A stretch of 64,000 nucleotides of DNA, from the NCBI GenBank assembly GCA_030263535.1, contig SZPB01000002.1, positions 1 through 64,000 of the forward strand, given 5' to 3'. The translations under genes were made by a program, and so were the position numbers. Under the pieces are notes generated by a model. The model had not been told where the DNA came from. It did not search any database and saw only the letters and a program-made list of their open reading frames with translations. This document shows positions 25,416 to 34,529 of this stretch, piece by piece (position 1 is the first letter of the stretch; every line of letters starts with the position of its first letter). The DNA is from Cytophagia bacterium CHB2. GTDB lineage: Bacteria > Zhuqueibacterota > Zhuqueibacteria > Zhuqueibacterales > Zhuqueibacteraceae.

Positions 25416-27602
25416 TCACAGCATCCCCTGCCGTCTGCGGATAAACCATTCCAGCCCCAGGGTGAGCAGCAAAATCACCAACACCGAGGGCCGGCCCCAG
25501 AGCGCGAGATGGTATGATTCGACTTTTGTGGTGGGCTGCAACGGCAGGCGTGAGAGATAGTCGCCCAAACTATCCGAAGCAACATAAGCGCCGCCGGTGA
25601 GTTGCGCCATTTGCCGCAACACCGGTTCGTTGTAGCGTGTGTCGAGAAATTCCAGACTAAACGGCTCGACCGAGAAGCGGCCGCTGTCTTCGCCGAGTGT
25701 TCGATCACCCGCTACGGCAGTTCCTTTGTAAAGGTATTCCCCGCCGCCAAGAACTTGCAAGCGCGCGCGATAAAGCCCGCTGCCGGCATCTTGCAGAATG
25801 ATTTCTTGATTAAATTGCGGCCCGGTCAACTGCGCCTTCACTTGCGCGCCTTCGTAGGGACGATAATCTTCGTGATACACTTGCGCCATTAATTCAATTT
25901 GCTCGCCGCCGCGATAGATCTCCTTGTTGCTTTCAAACCGCACGAGTTTGGCATCTTCTTTTGTCACCAGCCAACGCACCAGGCCGGTCATCATACTTTC
26001 ATAGGTTTCAGTGTTTTTCCCCACGGCCTCCAATAGACTTTTCCAGCGCCAAATTCCATAGGTGAAAATCGCAATGGTTTTGCGATTGGCGTTTTTCTGC
26101 GCGAGCCAAAGCGATTCCATGCGACTTCCTGCGCCGGCAAGAGTCTCCGCATTCGGCGAGGGCTTTAGGCTATAGACATTCGAAAATAACGGCGGCAGTT
26201 CATCGGTGCTGAGTGCTGTCGCCCGCCCGTTAGCTGATTTTGCCAAACGATCGGTTATTGCGCGCGTCACGGGATGCGACAGGCCAGCCGGAGTAAATTG
26301 TACGGATATGATTTGCTCGCTCATCGCATTCGGCAGCGCCGCGAGTGGCAAAACGCCGCGCAATTGCCCGAGCATATTCAAATCAACGCCGGGGCCGTGC
26401 AAGTAGAACAGCGGTTTGGCATTTTCTCCCAACTGCTTGACCAGCATGTCAAGCAGGCTGCGGTCACTATCGCGCCGCGGAAAATCAACCAGCAGAACCG
26501 CGTCAACCGGCTGCCATTCATCCGGCCGGCGAAATGCCGGCAACGCCTGTGTCGCATCGGCGTAAAAACTTCCGCCCGAGCGCTGCACAAACCCGCGTAC
26601 TTGAAAATTGGGGTCGTGCGCTATCGTGCGCTGCAGAAATGCAAAGTCTGCGGAGGGCGCACCGGCAAAAATCCAGATGGTCAGCTTGCTTTTCAAAACT
26701 TTGACATAAAACGCGCGGCGATTGTTTTCCGTGGTCAACTCGCCTTCAAAATGATCCAGGCTTACGGTGTATCGTGTCAATCCAACCTGTTGCGGCAATA
26801 ATGAAACCGAAGCCGTGACTTGGGTGTTGTCGGAAGGCAGCACAAGGGTCTGCGTTGCCACCTCGTTCTCGCCCTCATAAACACGTAAGCGCGCCTGCCG
26901 CCCTGCCAAACCTGAAGCTGAAACGGAAATCGCAACCGGCAGCTTGGTGTCGGCATAGGCAACTTCATTTGTAACCACTTCGCTGATCAGCGCATCACGC
27001 GCATCGCGGCGCGCGCCGATTTGTGTGGTGATGATGGGCAGGCCGTAACTTTCTGCCACCCGGCCCGGGTTGCTGCCGATATTATATGCGCCGTCGCTGA
27101 ATACAATTGCGCCCCGATATTCGCGATGAGCAAGCTGTTGTTTCGCCGCCGTCAAGGCGTTAGCCAGATTGCTGCCGTCGCCGTCAAACTTCAGCGCAGC
27201 AATCGAATCCAACGCCAGCGCTTGCAAGGTATCGCCGAACGAATACAAAAACACCTCGGCTTGCTCACGCAACTGCGCCAGCCACGGGCGTGACAGCGCC
27301 TGTTTCGCGAGGTCAGCGCGGCTTTGCGTAGAATCCGACAACGTCATGCTGGCAGAACGATCAACGAGAATTGCGACCGCCGGTTTTTGCGATTGTTTCA
27401 CGGCCAGACTCAGTGTTGGCTCAAATAAGAGCAACAACGCAGCGGCCAGCGCAACGGTTCGCAGAATCGCCAACACGCGACGCAGCAGGTTCGATACGCG
27501 CGGGGTGGTGGTGCGATAGACGAAAAGCGTGAACGCAACTCCCAGCGCCAGAAGGATCAGAGGGTAAAAAGCCGGTGCGGCAAATTTCAAATCGAAAGTC
27601 AT
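25416..27602 (-). CDS. Membrane VWA-domain protein
   Basis: 728 residues. Two N-terminal helices (FYPLILLALGVAFTLFVY and LRTVALAAALLLLFEPTL) precede a von Willebrand A domain whose MIDAS begins VDRSASMTLSDS near residue 81. Ig-like and glutamine amidotransferase-like regions follow (VDAVLLVDFPRRDSD, then PLFYLHGPGVDLNML). A C-terminal helix near 705 (WGRPSVLVILLLTLGLEWFI) precedes a basic tail. The layout resembles the large membrane proteins found beside BatA/BatB-like and MoxR genes, although no MoxR gene is present here. Its start overlaps tsaD by 4 nt, indicating translational coupling. Confidence 0.78.
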   Translation of the reverse strand: MTFDLKFAAPAFYPLILLALGVAFTLFVYRTTTPRVSNLLRRVLAILRTVALAAALLLLFEPTLSLAVKQSQKPAVAILVDRSASMTLSDSTQSRADLAKQALSRPWLAQLREQAEVFLYSFGDTLQALALDSIAALKFDGDGSNLANALTAAKQQLAHREYRGAIVFSDGAYNIGSNPGRVAESYGLPIITTQIGARRDARDALISEVVTNEVAYADTKLPVAISVSASGLAGRQARLRVYEGENEVATQTLVLPSDNTQVTASVSLLPQQVGLTRYTVSLDHFEGELTTENNRRAFYVKVLKSKLTIWIFAGAPSADFAFLQRTIAHDPNFQVRGFVQRSGGSFYADATQALPAFRRPDEWQPVDAVLLVDFPRRDSDRSLLDMLVKQLGENAKPLFYLHGPGVDLNMLGQLRGVLPLAALPNAMSEQIISVQFTPAGLSHPVTRAITDRLAKSANGRATALSTDELPPLFSNVYSLKPSPNAETLAGAGSRMESLWLAQKNANRKTIAIFTYGIWRWKSLLEAVGKNTETYESMMTGLVRWLVTKEDAKLVRFESNKEIYRGGEQIELMAQVYHEDYRPYEGAQVKAQLTGPQFNQEIILQDAGSGLYRARLQVLGGGEYLYKGTAVAGDRTLGEDSGRFSVEPFSLEFLDTRYNEPVLRQMAQLTGGAYVASDSLGDYLSRLPLQPTTKVESYHLALWGRPSVLVILLLTLGLEWFIRRRQGML

Positions 27603-28621
27603 GAGGTCGAAGTCAATTTCAGACCCGGGTCCGGGGAAAGATCATTCTTGAAATCCGCGAGCGCGGATGGGAGATTGGCAAAATAGAACATGGCTGCGCG
27701 TGCGATCATGGCGGCATTGTCCGTGCAGTAAATTGGCGGAGGATAAAACACACGAAAGCCGCGCTGCTGGCCTAGTTCAGTCATCGCCGCACGCAACGCT
27801 TTATTGCAAGCAACGCCGCCGGCTAATGCGACCGCTTTTACGGGAAAATGTTCAACGCCGCGGGCTGTGGTTTCGACCAACGCCGTGAGCAACGCCTGCT
27901 GGAACGACGCAGCAATATCCGCTTGACCGGCAGTCGGTGCGCCGTTGCCGCTCAATTTCTGCACGTGATACAAAACAGCGGTTTTAAGTCCACTAAAGCT
28001 GAAATCAAACGGCGCGTCTTTCAGGCGGGCGACGGGAAAATCAATTGCGCGGGGATTGCCGTTGAGCGCAAGTTTTTCGATTTGCGGTCCGCCGGGATAA
28101 GGCAGGCCAAGAATACGCGCGACTTTATCAAAAGCCTCGCCGGCAGCGTCATCCTGGGTTTCGCCCAAAATGCGATAGCTCGCCCAATTTTCCACCAGCG
28201 CCAGAATACTGTGCCCGCCGGAGACAATCAACACGAGAAACGGCGGCTCCGGCCCATCCGCTGAAATATTATTTGAAACGAGATGGCCTTCTAGATGATT
28301 GATGCCCAACAGCGGAATGCCGAGATCGAGCGCCAGCCCCTTGGCGAAATTGATTCCCACCAACAGCGAGCCTACCAAACCGGGGCCGCGGGTTACGGCG
28401 ATGGCTTCCAACTGCTGCGGCACCACTTGTGCGCGGGCAAGCGCCATGTGTACAACCGGTGCGATTTGTTCGAGATGCGCGCGCGAGGCCAGCTCCGGCA
28501 CGACGCCGCCATAACGATGATGAATCTCCTGTGAGGACACGACATTCGACAGCAAGCGATCGTCTTCCATCACCGCGGCGGAGGTTTCATCACATGAAGT
28601 TTCAATTGCGAGCAGACGCAT
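27599..28621 (-). CDS. tsaD: tRNA N6-adenosine threonylcarbamoyltransferase TsaD
   Basis: Transfers the threonylcarbamoyl group to A37 of ANN-decoding tRNAs, forming t6A, with TsaB and TsaE. LLAIETSCDETSAAV is the nucleotide-binding start. ELASRAHLEQI and GINHLEGHLVSN carry the metal-binding His residues. LIVSGGHSILAL, YPGGPQIEKLA and ALAGGVACNKALR are family blocks. 340 residues is normal. It overlaps the ybbR-like gene by 20 nt upstream and the VWA gene by 4 nt downstream, forming a compact operon. Confidence 0.97.
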   Translation of the reverse strand: MRLLAIETSCDETSAAVMEDDRLLSNVVSSQEIHHRYGGVVPELASRAHLEQIAPVVHMALARAQVVPQQLEAIAVTRGPGLVGSLLVGINFAKGLALDLGIPLLGINHLEGHLVSNNISADGPEPPFLVLIVSGGHSILALVENWASYRILGETQDDAAGEAFDKVARILGLPYPGGPQIEKLALNGNPRAIDFPVARLKDAPFDFSFSGLKTAVLYHVQKLSGNGAPTAGQADIAASFQQALLTALVETTARGVEHFPVKAVALAGGVACNKALRAAMTELGQQRGFRVFYPPPIYCTDNAAMIARAAMFYFANLPSALADFKNDLSPDPGLKLTSTS

Positions 28622-29576
28622 GATTGCCGCGCTCCATCATAAGTTTAAACGTGGCCGGCTTGACGTTGCGATAGCTCACGCCTTCCGGCACGGTGATGAT
28701 CGGGACATAACCGTCGTTATCGAGCAAGCCTTTCACCTGTTGAAAATCAATGATTGCGGTTATGTCTTCGCGTTTCAAACCGAGCAGCAACTGTTCGCCG
28801 CCTTCCAGTGTGAGAGAAAGAGTTGAAGGCAGAGGCGTCACGATGAGATGGCGCGGCGCATTGTGCACGCGCACCGGAATTTCGGGCAGGGTTATTTCAA
28901 TAAGTTTTTGCACATCGACAGCAACCGTTGCCATCTTGCTCGACAAATGGATGTTTAACGAATCGGGAAAATCCTGCAACGGCACTTCCTGCTCAAAATG
29001 TGCGCGCAAATTCCGCCCCTGCACCAATGCTGTTGAAATTTCGCGAATCGGCCGCACCGCCGCCTCCGGTCCGGAAATTTTTGTGGAATCCGGAGAGACT
29101 TGAATTTTACCGACAACCGCATAGCCCGGTGTTGTGGCGAGGTCGGCAACCGGCACAATTGCCACCTCTTTGGTCAACAGATTGGTCAATTGAACTTTGA
29201 GTTCGTGCGGGGCTAAAATTTGCTTGGCGATAACCGGCAATCCCCAGCGCCCGATTTGAACATGCTCGCGCTGAACCTGAAACGTTTTGGATGAGCCGCT
29301 TTCGGTGAGATCGATGACGAGGCGCGCCTCGCGCTGAAACAACAGCGCAAACAGGGCTTTGCCCCGCCCTTCAAAGCGCACGCGCGCCTGCCGCGGCAGA
29401 TTGCCGATCACTGTTTTGCCCGGCGGTATGTTGACAATCGCAATCGGAACATCCATATCATATTCATAAATATTTTCCGTAACGACGGCAAACCAAAACA
29501 CCGTCGCAATCGTGATCACAATGATCTTGATCCGGTAATTTTCCAGGAAATTGCTTTTTAGAACTCTTAACCGCAT
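28602..29576 (-). CDS. YbbR/CdaR-like domain membrane protein
   Basis: About 324 residues. One N-terminal membrane helix (IKIIVITIATVFWFAVVTE) is followed by several YbbR repeats, each of beta structure with phrases such as DVPIAIVNIPPG and EVPLQDFPDSLNIHLS. In Firmicutes YbbR (CdaR) proteins control the diadenylate cyclase CdaA; no cdaA is beside it in this window, so a c-di-AMP role is only a family-based guess. ATG 29576 is used because the longer frame from 29609 adds residues unlike the family. It is the first gene of the ybbR-tsaD-VWA operon. Confidence 0.8.
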   Translation of the reverse strand: MRLRVLKSNFLENYRIKIIVITIATVFWFAVVTENIYEYDMDVPIAIVNIPPGKTVIGNLPRQARVRFEGRGKALFALLFQREARLVIDLTESGSSKTFQVQREHVQIGRWGLPVIAKQILAPHELKVQLTNLLTKEVAIVPVADLATTPGYAVVGKIQVSPDSTKISGPEAAVRPIREISTALVQGRNLRAHFEQEVPLQDFPDSLNIHLSSKMATVAVDVQKLIEITLPEIPVRVHNAPRHLIVTPLPSTLSLTLEGGEQLLLGLKREDITAIIDFQQVKGLLDNDGYVPIITVPEGVSYRNVKPATFKLMMERGNHASARN

Positions 29577-30093
29577 TTTTTCTGTCCGGCAACAAAAATA
29601 GGGCATCAACTGTCCATCATGCTTTCGCTCAGCCAGGCGCGTGAAAGCTGCGGGGCGGTCAATACCCTAGTCGTGAAGTACGCGCCCGGATTGGCGCGCA
29701 CAGCAAATTACTGGTGTTCCTTAATTCATTTGATGGGGGAGCGAGAGAAATCTCGGGGAATTTCACCAGTTGTTTGCCAAGTGAACTGGCGCAGGCCAGT
29801 GGCATTCTCTCAGAACGATGGCATCGGCTCCAATCGCATTGATTTACGCAGCGTGACCACCGGGCGTCAATTCACCGTCAGAGTTATCGTGAAACAACGG
29901 TTTTTGATTGCGCTGGTTGAAACATTTCTGCTCGCCGAATTCCTCGTGCATCAAGTGAGGTTTCATGGAACGCGGAACGACACGAGTAGGGTGGCAGCCG
30001 GCGCGCGCCGCACGCCGTGCGAGACGATTTAACGCGAGCAAGTTAACGCGACTGCACTTAAAAGTCAACCTTGAAAACGCCTGGCGCACAAAC
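29577..30093. other. Spacer without a recognisable gene
   Basis: About 520 bases between rplI and the ybbR-like gene. Short open frames exist on both strands but lack ribosome sites and similarity. The only structure noted is a hairpin ACTGGC-GCAG-GCCAGT (29785-29800). The ybbR operon promoter should lie here. Confidence 0.5.
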
Positions 30094-30121
30094 AAAAAAA
30101 GTGGAGCATGCTCCACTTTTT
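30094..30121. terminator. Bidirectional Rho-independent terminator after rplI
   Basis: AAAAAGTGGAGCATGCTCCACTTTTT (26 nt, perfect palindrome with A and T runs; given here only as 30094-30121 with core GTGGAGCATGCTCCAC). It is 22 nt past the rplI stop, so it ends the rpsF-ssb-rpsR-rplI transcript. The T run works on either strand. Confidence 0.9.
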
Positions 30122-30142
30122 GATCTGCACATTTGCGCTCGC

Positions 30143-30586
30143 TTATTGCTTGACTACCCACAACTTGATTTTGCAATCGACTTCGCTGTGCAACTTAACG
30201 GGTATCTCGTAGATGCCCAGCGCGCGAATCGGCTCTTCCAGGGTGATTTTGCGTTTGTCGACTTCATAGCCCTTGGCCGCAAGCAAATCTGCAATATCTT
30301 GACTGGTGACCGAACCGAAGATGCGATCGTCTTCGCCGACGGGCATGGCGGCGGTGATGGAGACGCCGTCCATCTTGGCGCGCAACACTTCCGCGGATTT
30401 TTTCTCTCTCAGCTTCAGGGCGGCGCCGCGTTTCTTCTCTTCTGCAAAAACGTTCAGCTTGCCGGGCGTGGCTTCAAACGCAATGCCGCGCGGAATCAAA
30501 AAATTGCGCGCATAGCCGTCTTTGACCGAAACGACTTTGCCGGCTTCCCCGAGCGTGGGAAAATCCTGCCGCAATAACACTTTCAT
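30143..30586 (-). CDS. rplI: 50S ribosomal protein bL9
   Basis: MKVLLRQDFPTLGEAGKVV and DGYARNFLIPRGIA are the conserved N-terminal rRNA-binding domain. A long connecting helix follows (about 45-75), then the C-terminal domain with IFGSVTSQDIADLL. 147 residues matches the family. It is the last gene of the rpsF-ssb-rpsR-rplI operon, followed by a strong terminator. Confidence 0.98.
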   Translation of the reverse strand: MKVLLRQDFPTLGEAGKVVSVKDGYARNFLIPRGIAFEATPGKLNVFAEEKKRGAALKLREKKSAEVLRAKMDGVSITAAMPVGEDDRIFGSVTSQDIADLLAAKGYEVDKRKITLEEPIRALGIYEIPVKLHSEVDCKIKLWVVKQ

Positions 30587-30628
30587 GATTTTGTATCCTC
30601 GCCTAAAAAATGGATTGCACGAAGCGGA

Positions 30629-30865
30629 TTAACGAACCTGATCATAAACAAAAGGCATGAGCGCCAAAATGCGGGCGCGTTTGATCGCGGTCACCAGCAT
30701 GCGCTGGTGCGTCGCACAGGTGCCGGAGGTTCGCCGTGGAATAATTTTGCCTTGCTCGGTGACAAACCGCATCAGGCGCTTTTCGTCTTTATAATCGATG
30801 TAGATTTCGCGTTCTTCGCAGAAGCGACAAATACGACGTTTTTTCAACATAGGATATTCACTCAC
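30629..30865 (-). CDS. rpsR: 30S ribosomal protein bS18
   Basis: [20 protein letters not shown] and [21 protein letters not shown] are conserved. The protein keeps CxxC and a third Cys, so it may bind zinc as in some bS18 forms. Two starts are possible: GTG 30865, which overlaps the ssb stop by 4 nt, or ATG 30850. The ATG gives a more typical N-terminus; the GTG would couple it to ssb. bS18 pairs with bS6, encoded two genes upstream. Confidence 0.97.
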   Translation of the reverse strand: MSEYPMLKKRRICRFCEEREIYIDYKDEKRLMRFVTEQGKIIPRRTSGTCATHQRMLVTAIKRARILALMPFVYDQVR

Positions 30866-31377
30866 AATTTGAGGTTATCGTAACCAAAATTGAATTCACT
30901 TTTTTGCGCCGGAGCCGCCGGAGGAGGCGCCTGTTCGACAATTTCGGTGTGGCTGCGAACGGGCTCTTCATGATCGTCCATCGCCACGTTATCGAATTCC
31001 TCGTCTGAGGCCGTGGCTTCCGCTGCTTCGCTGCGGCGATTGAGAAATTGAATTCGCCGCGCTTTGATCTCCACGACGTTGCGGGTGGTGCCGTCTTCAT
31101 TCTTCCAGATGCGGCTCTGCAACTCGCCATCCACCAAAACCGCGCTGCTTTTGTGAAGATTCTCCGCGCAGCTTTCCGCGAGTTTGTACCACGCGACAAC
31201 GCCGACGTAGCAAACATTTTCGCGCCATTGGCCGGTATTGTCTTTGAACCGGCGATTGGATGCGATATAAAAATTTGCCACGGGTGTTCCATTCGTCGTT
31301 CTGCGGAACGAAGGATCACTTGTGAGATTGCCTGCGATCATTACCGAATTGATATCCGGCATTTTTAATTCTGCCAT
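30862..31377 (-). CDS. ssb: Single-stranded DNA-binding protein with atypical C-terminus
   Basis: The OB-fold (about residues 5-115) has the family blocks [30 protein letters not shown] and [12 protein letters not shown]. After it comes an acidic linker. The end reads [13 protein letters not shown] instead of the usual DDDIPF-type acidic tip that recruits partner proteins. ATG 31377 is used because GGGAGTGAG lies just upstream; the frame is open 10 codons further. It lies between rpsF and rpsR, the standard place for replication ssb. Confidence 0.95.
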   Translation of the reverse strand: MAELKMPDINSVMIAGNLTSDPSFRRTTNGTPVANFYIASNRRFKDNTGQWRENVCYVGVVAWYKLAESCAENLHKSSAVLVDGELQSRIWKNEDGTTRNVVEIKARRIQFLNRRSEAAEATASDEEFDNVAMDDHEEPVRSHTEIVEQAPPPAAPAQKSEFNFGYDNLKL

Positions 31378-31419
31378 AGAACTCACTCCCGGCATCAAGA
31401 GGGGCAAATCGTTTGAGGA

Positions 31420-31842
31420 TTAAGCGACCTCGTTCAACTCTTCCGGCAATGGCTCTCCCGGGAAATCATTGTCGGCGAGGGCGGAGGGCGGATGATCTGC
31501 TGCTGCTACGGCTACTGCTTTTTCCTGGCTATCGCGTTCTTCTTTTTTGAGGGCGCGGGGATCGATTTTAATGGTCAGATAGCGTAAGACAGACTCGTTC
31601 AGGCGATATTCTTTTTCCAGCAGCGCAACCATCGCCGCCGGCGCCGTAAAGCGGACATGCAGATAATGGCCGTACTGTTTCTTTTTGATCTCGAAGGCCA
31701 AACGGCGCTTGCCCCACTCTTCAATTTTGACCACTTCGCCGCCGTTATTTGAAATGAAACTGGCGACGCGGTCGCTGAAGCCCTTGAGATCTTCGGCGCG
31801 CAGCGCCGAATCGACCACAACGGTGGTTTCGTAGAGATGCAA
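31420..31842 (-). CDS. rpsF: 30S ribosomal protein bS6 with C-terminal extension
   Basis: The core (LYETTVVVD at the start, then WGKRRLAFEIKKKQYGHYLHV) is bS6, about 95 residues. An acidic tail of about 40 residues follows (ADNDFPGEPLPEELNEVA), longer than the usual short Glu tail. The start is placed at TTG 31842, because GGAG is 8 nt ahead of it; the TTG at 31848 would leave only 2 nt. First gene of the operon with ssb, rpsR and rplI. Confidence 0.96.
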   Translation of the reverse strand: MHLYETTVVVDSALRAEDLKGFSDRVASFISNNGGEVVKIEEWGKRRLAFEIKKKQYGHYLHVRFTAPAAMVALLEKEYRLNESVLRYLTIKIDPRALKKEERDSQEKAVAVAAADHPPSALADNDFPGEPLPEELNEVA

Positions 31843-31917
31843 CGTCAATTCTCCATTTACTTGTTCAACGTTTACTCATAAATCTCGTGACAGAAGCGGA
31901 AAGGATTCCCTGTGAAG

Positions 31918-31993
31918 GGGATCATTGCTCACACCGATTGGCCGTTTTAGTGACGTTGGTGCAACGGCCATATCATGACCGGCCAAACGGCCG
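31918..31993 (-). promoter_or_regulatory. Structured leader of the rpsF operon
   Basis: On the minus strand a stem GGCCGTT/AACGGCC (31940-31946 with 31963-31969) and a hairpin near 31981-31992 (GGCC-AAAC-GGCC) lie about 100 nt upstream of rpsF, followed by a smaller CCCCTTCACAGGG hairpin. The GGCC arms could also pair with each other, so alternative folds are possible. bS6:bS18 is known to regulate its own operon through a leader structure; I cannot confirm the consensus here. Confidence 0.35.
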
Positions 31994-32058
31994 TGAGCTC
32001 CTGCCCGAGAGGGGATTACAACTGTGCAGACACGTTACTCTTGATATGCTTACGCGAA

Positions 32059-32649
32059 TCAAAGATCGCCGCTTTTGACATTATAATGATTCATCGCATA
32101 TGAAGCCCCGTGCGCGCAAAAGTCAAGCGCAGCATTGGCGGCTTTTTCCACCAAGCCGGGCAAAGCTTGACGCTCGGCCTTGGAAAAATGTGAGAGCACG
32201 AAATGCGTTGCGTTTTGATTCAACTCATTGCCGATGCCCAAGCGTAATCGAGCAAATTCATTGGTGCCGAGATGCTGAATAATCGAACGCAAGCCTTTTT
32301 GCCCGCCATCACTCCCCTTGGCGCGGATCCTGAGCGTGCCAAACGGCAATTGAAAGTCATCCAGTATGATCAACATGTGGCGCAATTCAAACTTGAAGTA
32401 TTGCGCCACTTCTCGCACCGCCACGCCGCTGTTGTTCATGTACGTCAGCGGCTTGAGCAAAACAACTTCCCGTGTACCCCTCGCGATTGGAGCGGGGTCG
32501 GACAGCCGATATTCGCCTTTGCCGGCATGCAGTGAAACGTGCAGACGCTCGGCGAGGTGATCAATCACCATGAAACCGACGTTGTGTCGCGTGCTTCCAT
32601 ATTCTTTGCCGGGGTTGCCGAGGCCGGCGATCAAGTATCTATCCGACAT
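32059..32649 (-). CDS. pth: Peptidyl-tRNA hydrolase
   Basis: Releases tRNA from stalled peptidyl-tRNA. YLIAGLGNPGKEYGSTRHNVGF has the catalytic His in RHNVGF and substrate-binding Asn residues. LLKPLTYMNNSGVAV and DDFQLPFGTLRIRAKGSDGGQKG are the other signature blocks. 196 residues is normal. It directly follows rplY on the same strand, as in Bacillus-type gene order. Confidence 0.98.
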   Translation of the reverse strand: MSDRYLIAGLGNPGKEYGSTRHNVGFMVIDHLAERLHVSLHAGKGEYRLSDPAPIARGTREVVLLKPLTYMNNSGVAVREVAQYFKFELRHMLIILDDFQLPFGTLRIRAKGSDGGQKGLRSIIQHLGTNEFARLRLGIGNELNQNATHFVLSHFSKAERQALPGLVEKAANAALDFCAHGASYAMNHYNVKSGDL

Positions 32650-32675
32650 AGGAGCATCGCTGGCAAAACGGAAAT

Positions 32676-33320
32676 TTATTTCTTCGCGGCTTCTTCTTTT
32701 TCTTCTTCAGGCTTCTTACCGCGCTCAATGACTTCCGGCTCAGCCGTTTCAGCCGCGGGCGCCGGGGCTGCCGCTTCTTCCAGGCGCGGCGCCAGCACGG
32801 AGACTACGATTTGCTCAAGATCATTTAAAATTTCGATCTTCTCGTATTTCAAATCCCGCACATAAATGGCATCATGAATGTTCAGGTTACTGACATCCAC
32901 ATTGATGGTTTCTGGAATATCGAGCGGCAAGCATTTGATTTCAAGCGTGCGCAAAATCTGCTGCAAGGTTCCGCCGTCTTTGGCGCCCGCAGCCGAACCA
33001 ACGAGAACAATCGGGACTTCGACCGTAACTTCTTCCGTCAATCGAACGCCCATCAAGTCGACGTGCAAGGGCACACCGCTTACCGGATGCCACTGCACTT
33101 CACGAATAATGCATTTGGCCGGCTCGGCCTGGCCCAGGTTCACATCCAGGATGCTCGATTTGTGCGTCAGCGCGGTGCGCAGTTCTTTGGCGTCCACACT
33201 GAAGGAAATGGGATTTTCGCCATGAATGTAGTAAATCCCCGGCACTTTGCCGTCGCGACGGATGCGCTTGGCAATTTGTTTGCCGGTTTCATTGCGAACT
33301 TCAACGTTTAAGGCGCTCAT
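32676..33320 (-). CDS. rplY: 50S ribosomal protein bL25/general stress protein Ctc
   Basis: 214 residues, the long form with two domains. The 5S rRNA-binding L25 domain is at residues 1-95 (VPGIYYIHGENPISFSVDAK) and the beta-rich TL5 domain at 96-180. A low-complexity Ala/Glu/Lys tail (EEKEEAAKK) closes the protein. It lies between prs and pth, the conserved Ctc position. Confidence 0.96.
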   Translation of the reverse strand: MSALNVEVRNETGKQIAKRIRRDGKVPGIYYIHGENPISFSVDAKELRTALTHKSSILDVNLGQAEPAKCIIREVQWHPVSGVPLHVDLMGVRLTEEVTVEVPIVLVGSAAGAKDGGTLQQILRTLEIKCLPLDIPETINVDVSNLNIHDAIYVRDLKYEKIEILNDLEQIVVSVLAPRLEEAAAPAPAAETAEPEVIERGKKPEEEKEEAAKK

Positions 33321-33367
33321 GATCCAACTTTCAATTTTGGGTAGTAAGGATTTTTTCGGTTTATGAT

Positions 33368-34312
33368 CTAATCGAATAACGAGCTAATCGATTCTTCATT
33401 GTGTATGCGCATGATCGCGCGGCCGAAAAGCTCGGCCACCGTGAGAACTTTGATCTTGTCGATCATCTTATTGGGATGAATTTGCACCGTATCCGTGACG
33501 ATCATCTGATCAATGGGTGATTTCATTATGCGTGTAACGGCCGGGCCGGAGAGAATTGCGTGCGTGCAAGCCACGAAAATTTGCTGCGCGCCCATATCCT
33601 TCAGCCGGGCTGCGGCGTTGGTCAACGTTCCCGCCGTATCGCAAATATCATCAATAATCAAAACGTTCATGCCCTCGACATGTCCGATCACGTTCATCAC
33701 CTCAACCATGTTGGGGCCGGAACGCCGCTTGTCTACAATCGCGATGGGCGCTTGCAAGCGCTTGGCGTAAGCGCGCGCCATGTGTGTGCCGCCCAAATCC
33801 GGGGCGACGACGACGAGATTCGGAATTTTGATTTTCTGCAAGTATTCAACAAACACCGTTGCCGAATAAAGATGATCGACGGGAATATCAAAGAACCCCT
33901 GCAACTGCGGCGCGTGCAAATCCATGGTCAGAATGCGATCCGCGCCTGCCGTTGTCAACAGATTGGCGACCAGCTTCGCCGTGATTGAGACGCGCGGCTG
34001 ATCTTTGCGATCCTGGCGCGCATAGCCAAAATACGGAATCACGGCGGTGATCCGTCGCGCCGAAGCGCGGCGCGCGGCATCGAGCATGATCAACAGCTCC
34101 AACAGATTGCGCGCCGGTGAATTCGTCGGCTGGATGATGAAGGTATCCTGACCGCGAATATTTTCCGTAAACTTAACCCAGGTCTCGCCGTCGCTAAACT
34201 CGCGGAATTCGCTTTTGCCGAGCTCCAGATTCAAGTAATTGGCGATTTTTTGCGCCAACTCGGGATGCGCCCGACCAGAAAACATGCGTGGATGTTGAAG
34301 CAGAGCATTCAT
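33368..34312 (-). CDS. prs: Ribose-phosphate pyrophosphokinase
   Basis: Makes PRPP from ribose 5-phosphate and ATP. FSDGETWVKFTENIRG and YFGYARQDRKDQPR form the ATP site. DLHAPQLQGFFDIPVDHL is the signature around the metal site. VLIIDDICDTAGT is the PRPP loop. ATG 34312 gives 314 residues, the usual length, beginning MNALLQHPRMFSGRAHPELA. A TTG at 34369 would add 19 residues not seen in the family, and neither start has a clear ribosome site. tRNA-Gln lies 120 nt upstream. Confidence 0.97.
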   Translation of the reverse strand: MNALLQHPRMFSGRAHPELAQKIANYLNLELGKSEFREFSDGETWVKFTENIRGQDTFIIQPTNSPARNLLELLIMLDAARRASARRITAVIPYFGYARQDRKDQPRVSITAKLVANLLTTAGADRILTMDLHAPQLQGFFDIPVDHLYSATVFVEYLQKIKIPNLVVVAPDLGGTHMARAYAKRLQAPIAIVDKRRSGPNMVEVMNVIGHVEGMNVLIIDDICDTAGTLTNAAARLKDMGAQQIFVACTHAILSGPAVTRIMKSPIDQMIVTDTVQIHPNKMIDKIKVLTVAELFGRAIMRIHNEESISSLFD

Positions 34313-34431
34313 AAACGGCAAAAAAAATGACGATTCTTCCGCTTCTCCGGTTACGGGTACGACGAGCAACTGAGCGGAACACTCGCCATTCGAACTTTAT
34401 CTCAGCAGCTTCGATCTGAATTAAAACTGTG

Positions 34432-34504
34432 CTGGGGCGGAAGGACTCGAACCTTCGTATGCAGGAACCAAAGTCCTGTGCCTTGCCAACTTGGCGACGC
34501 CCCA
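34432..34504 (-). tRNA. tRNA-Gln (anticodon TTG)
   Basis: The cloverleaf folds completely. The acceptor stem TGGGGCG pairs with CGCCCCA and begins with U1-A72, as in other bacterial tRNA-Gln. The anticodon loop CTTTGGT is held by CAGGA/TCCTG and the T arm GAAGG-TTCGAGT-CCTTC is intact. The discriminator is G73, and CCA is not encoded. It lies between spoVG and prs, 25 nt after spoVG, and is probably processed from their shared transcript. Confidence 0.97.
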
Positions 34505-34529
34505 AAAGCAAGAAGTGTCCCACACCTTC

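Noticed and set aside
25416-27602. VWA protein as part of the sigma/CHAT module
   Set aside because: On the opposite strand and coupled to tsaD by a 4-nt overlap; it belongs to the ybbR-tsaD operon.
29619-30176. Overlapping frames on both strands in the spacer upstream of the ybbR-like gene
   Set aside because: No ribosome site, no similarity, and the minus-strand one runs through the rplI terminator.
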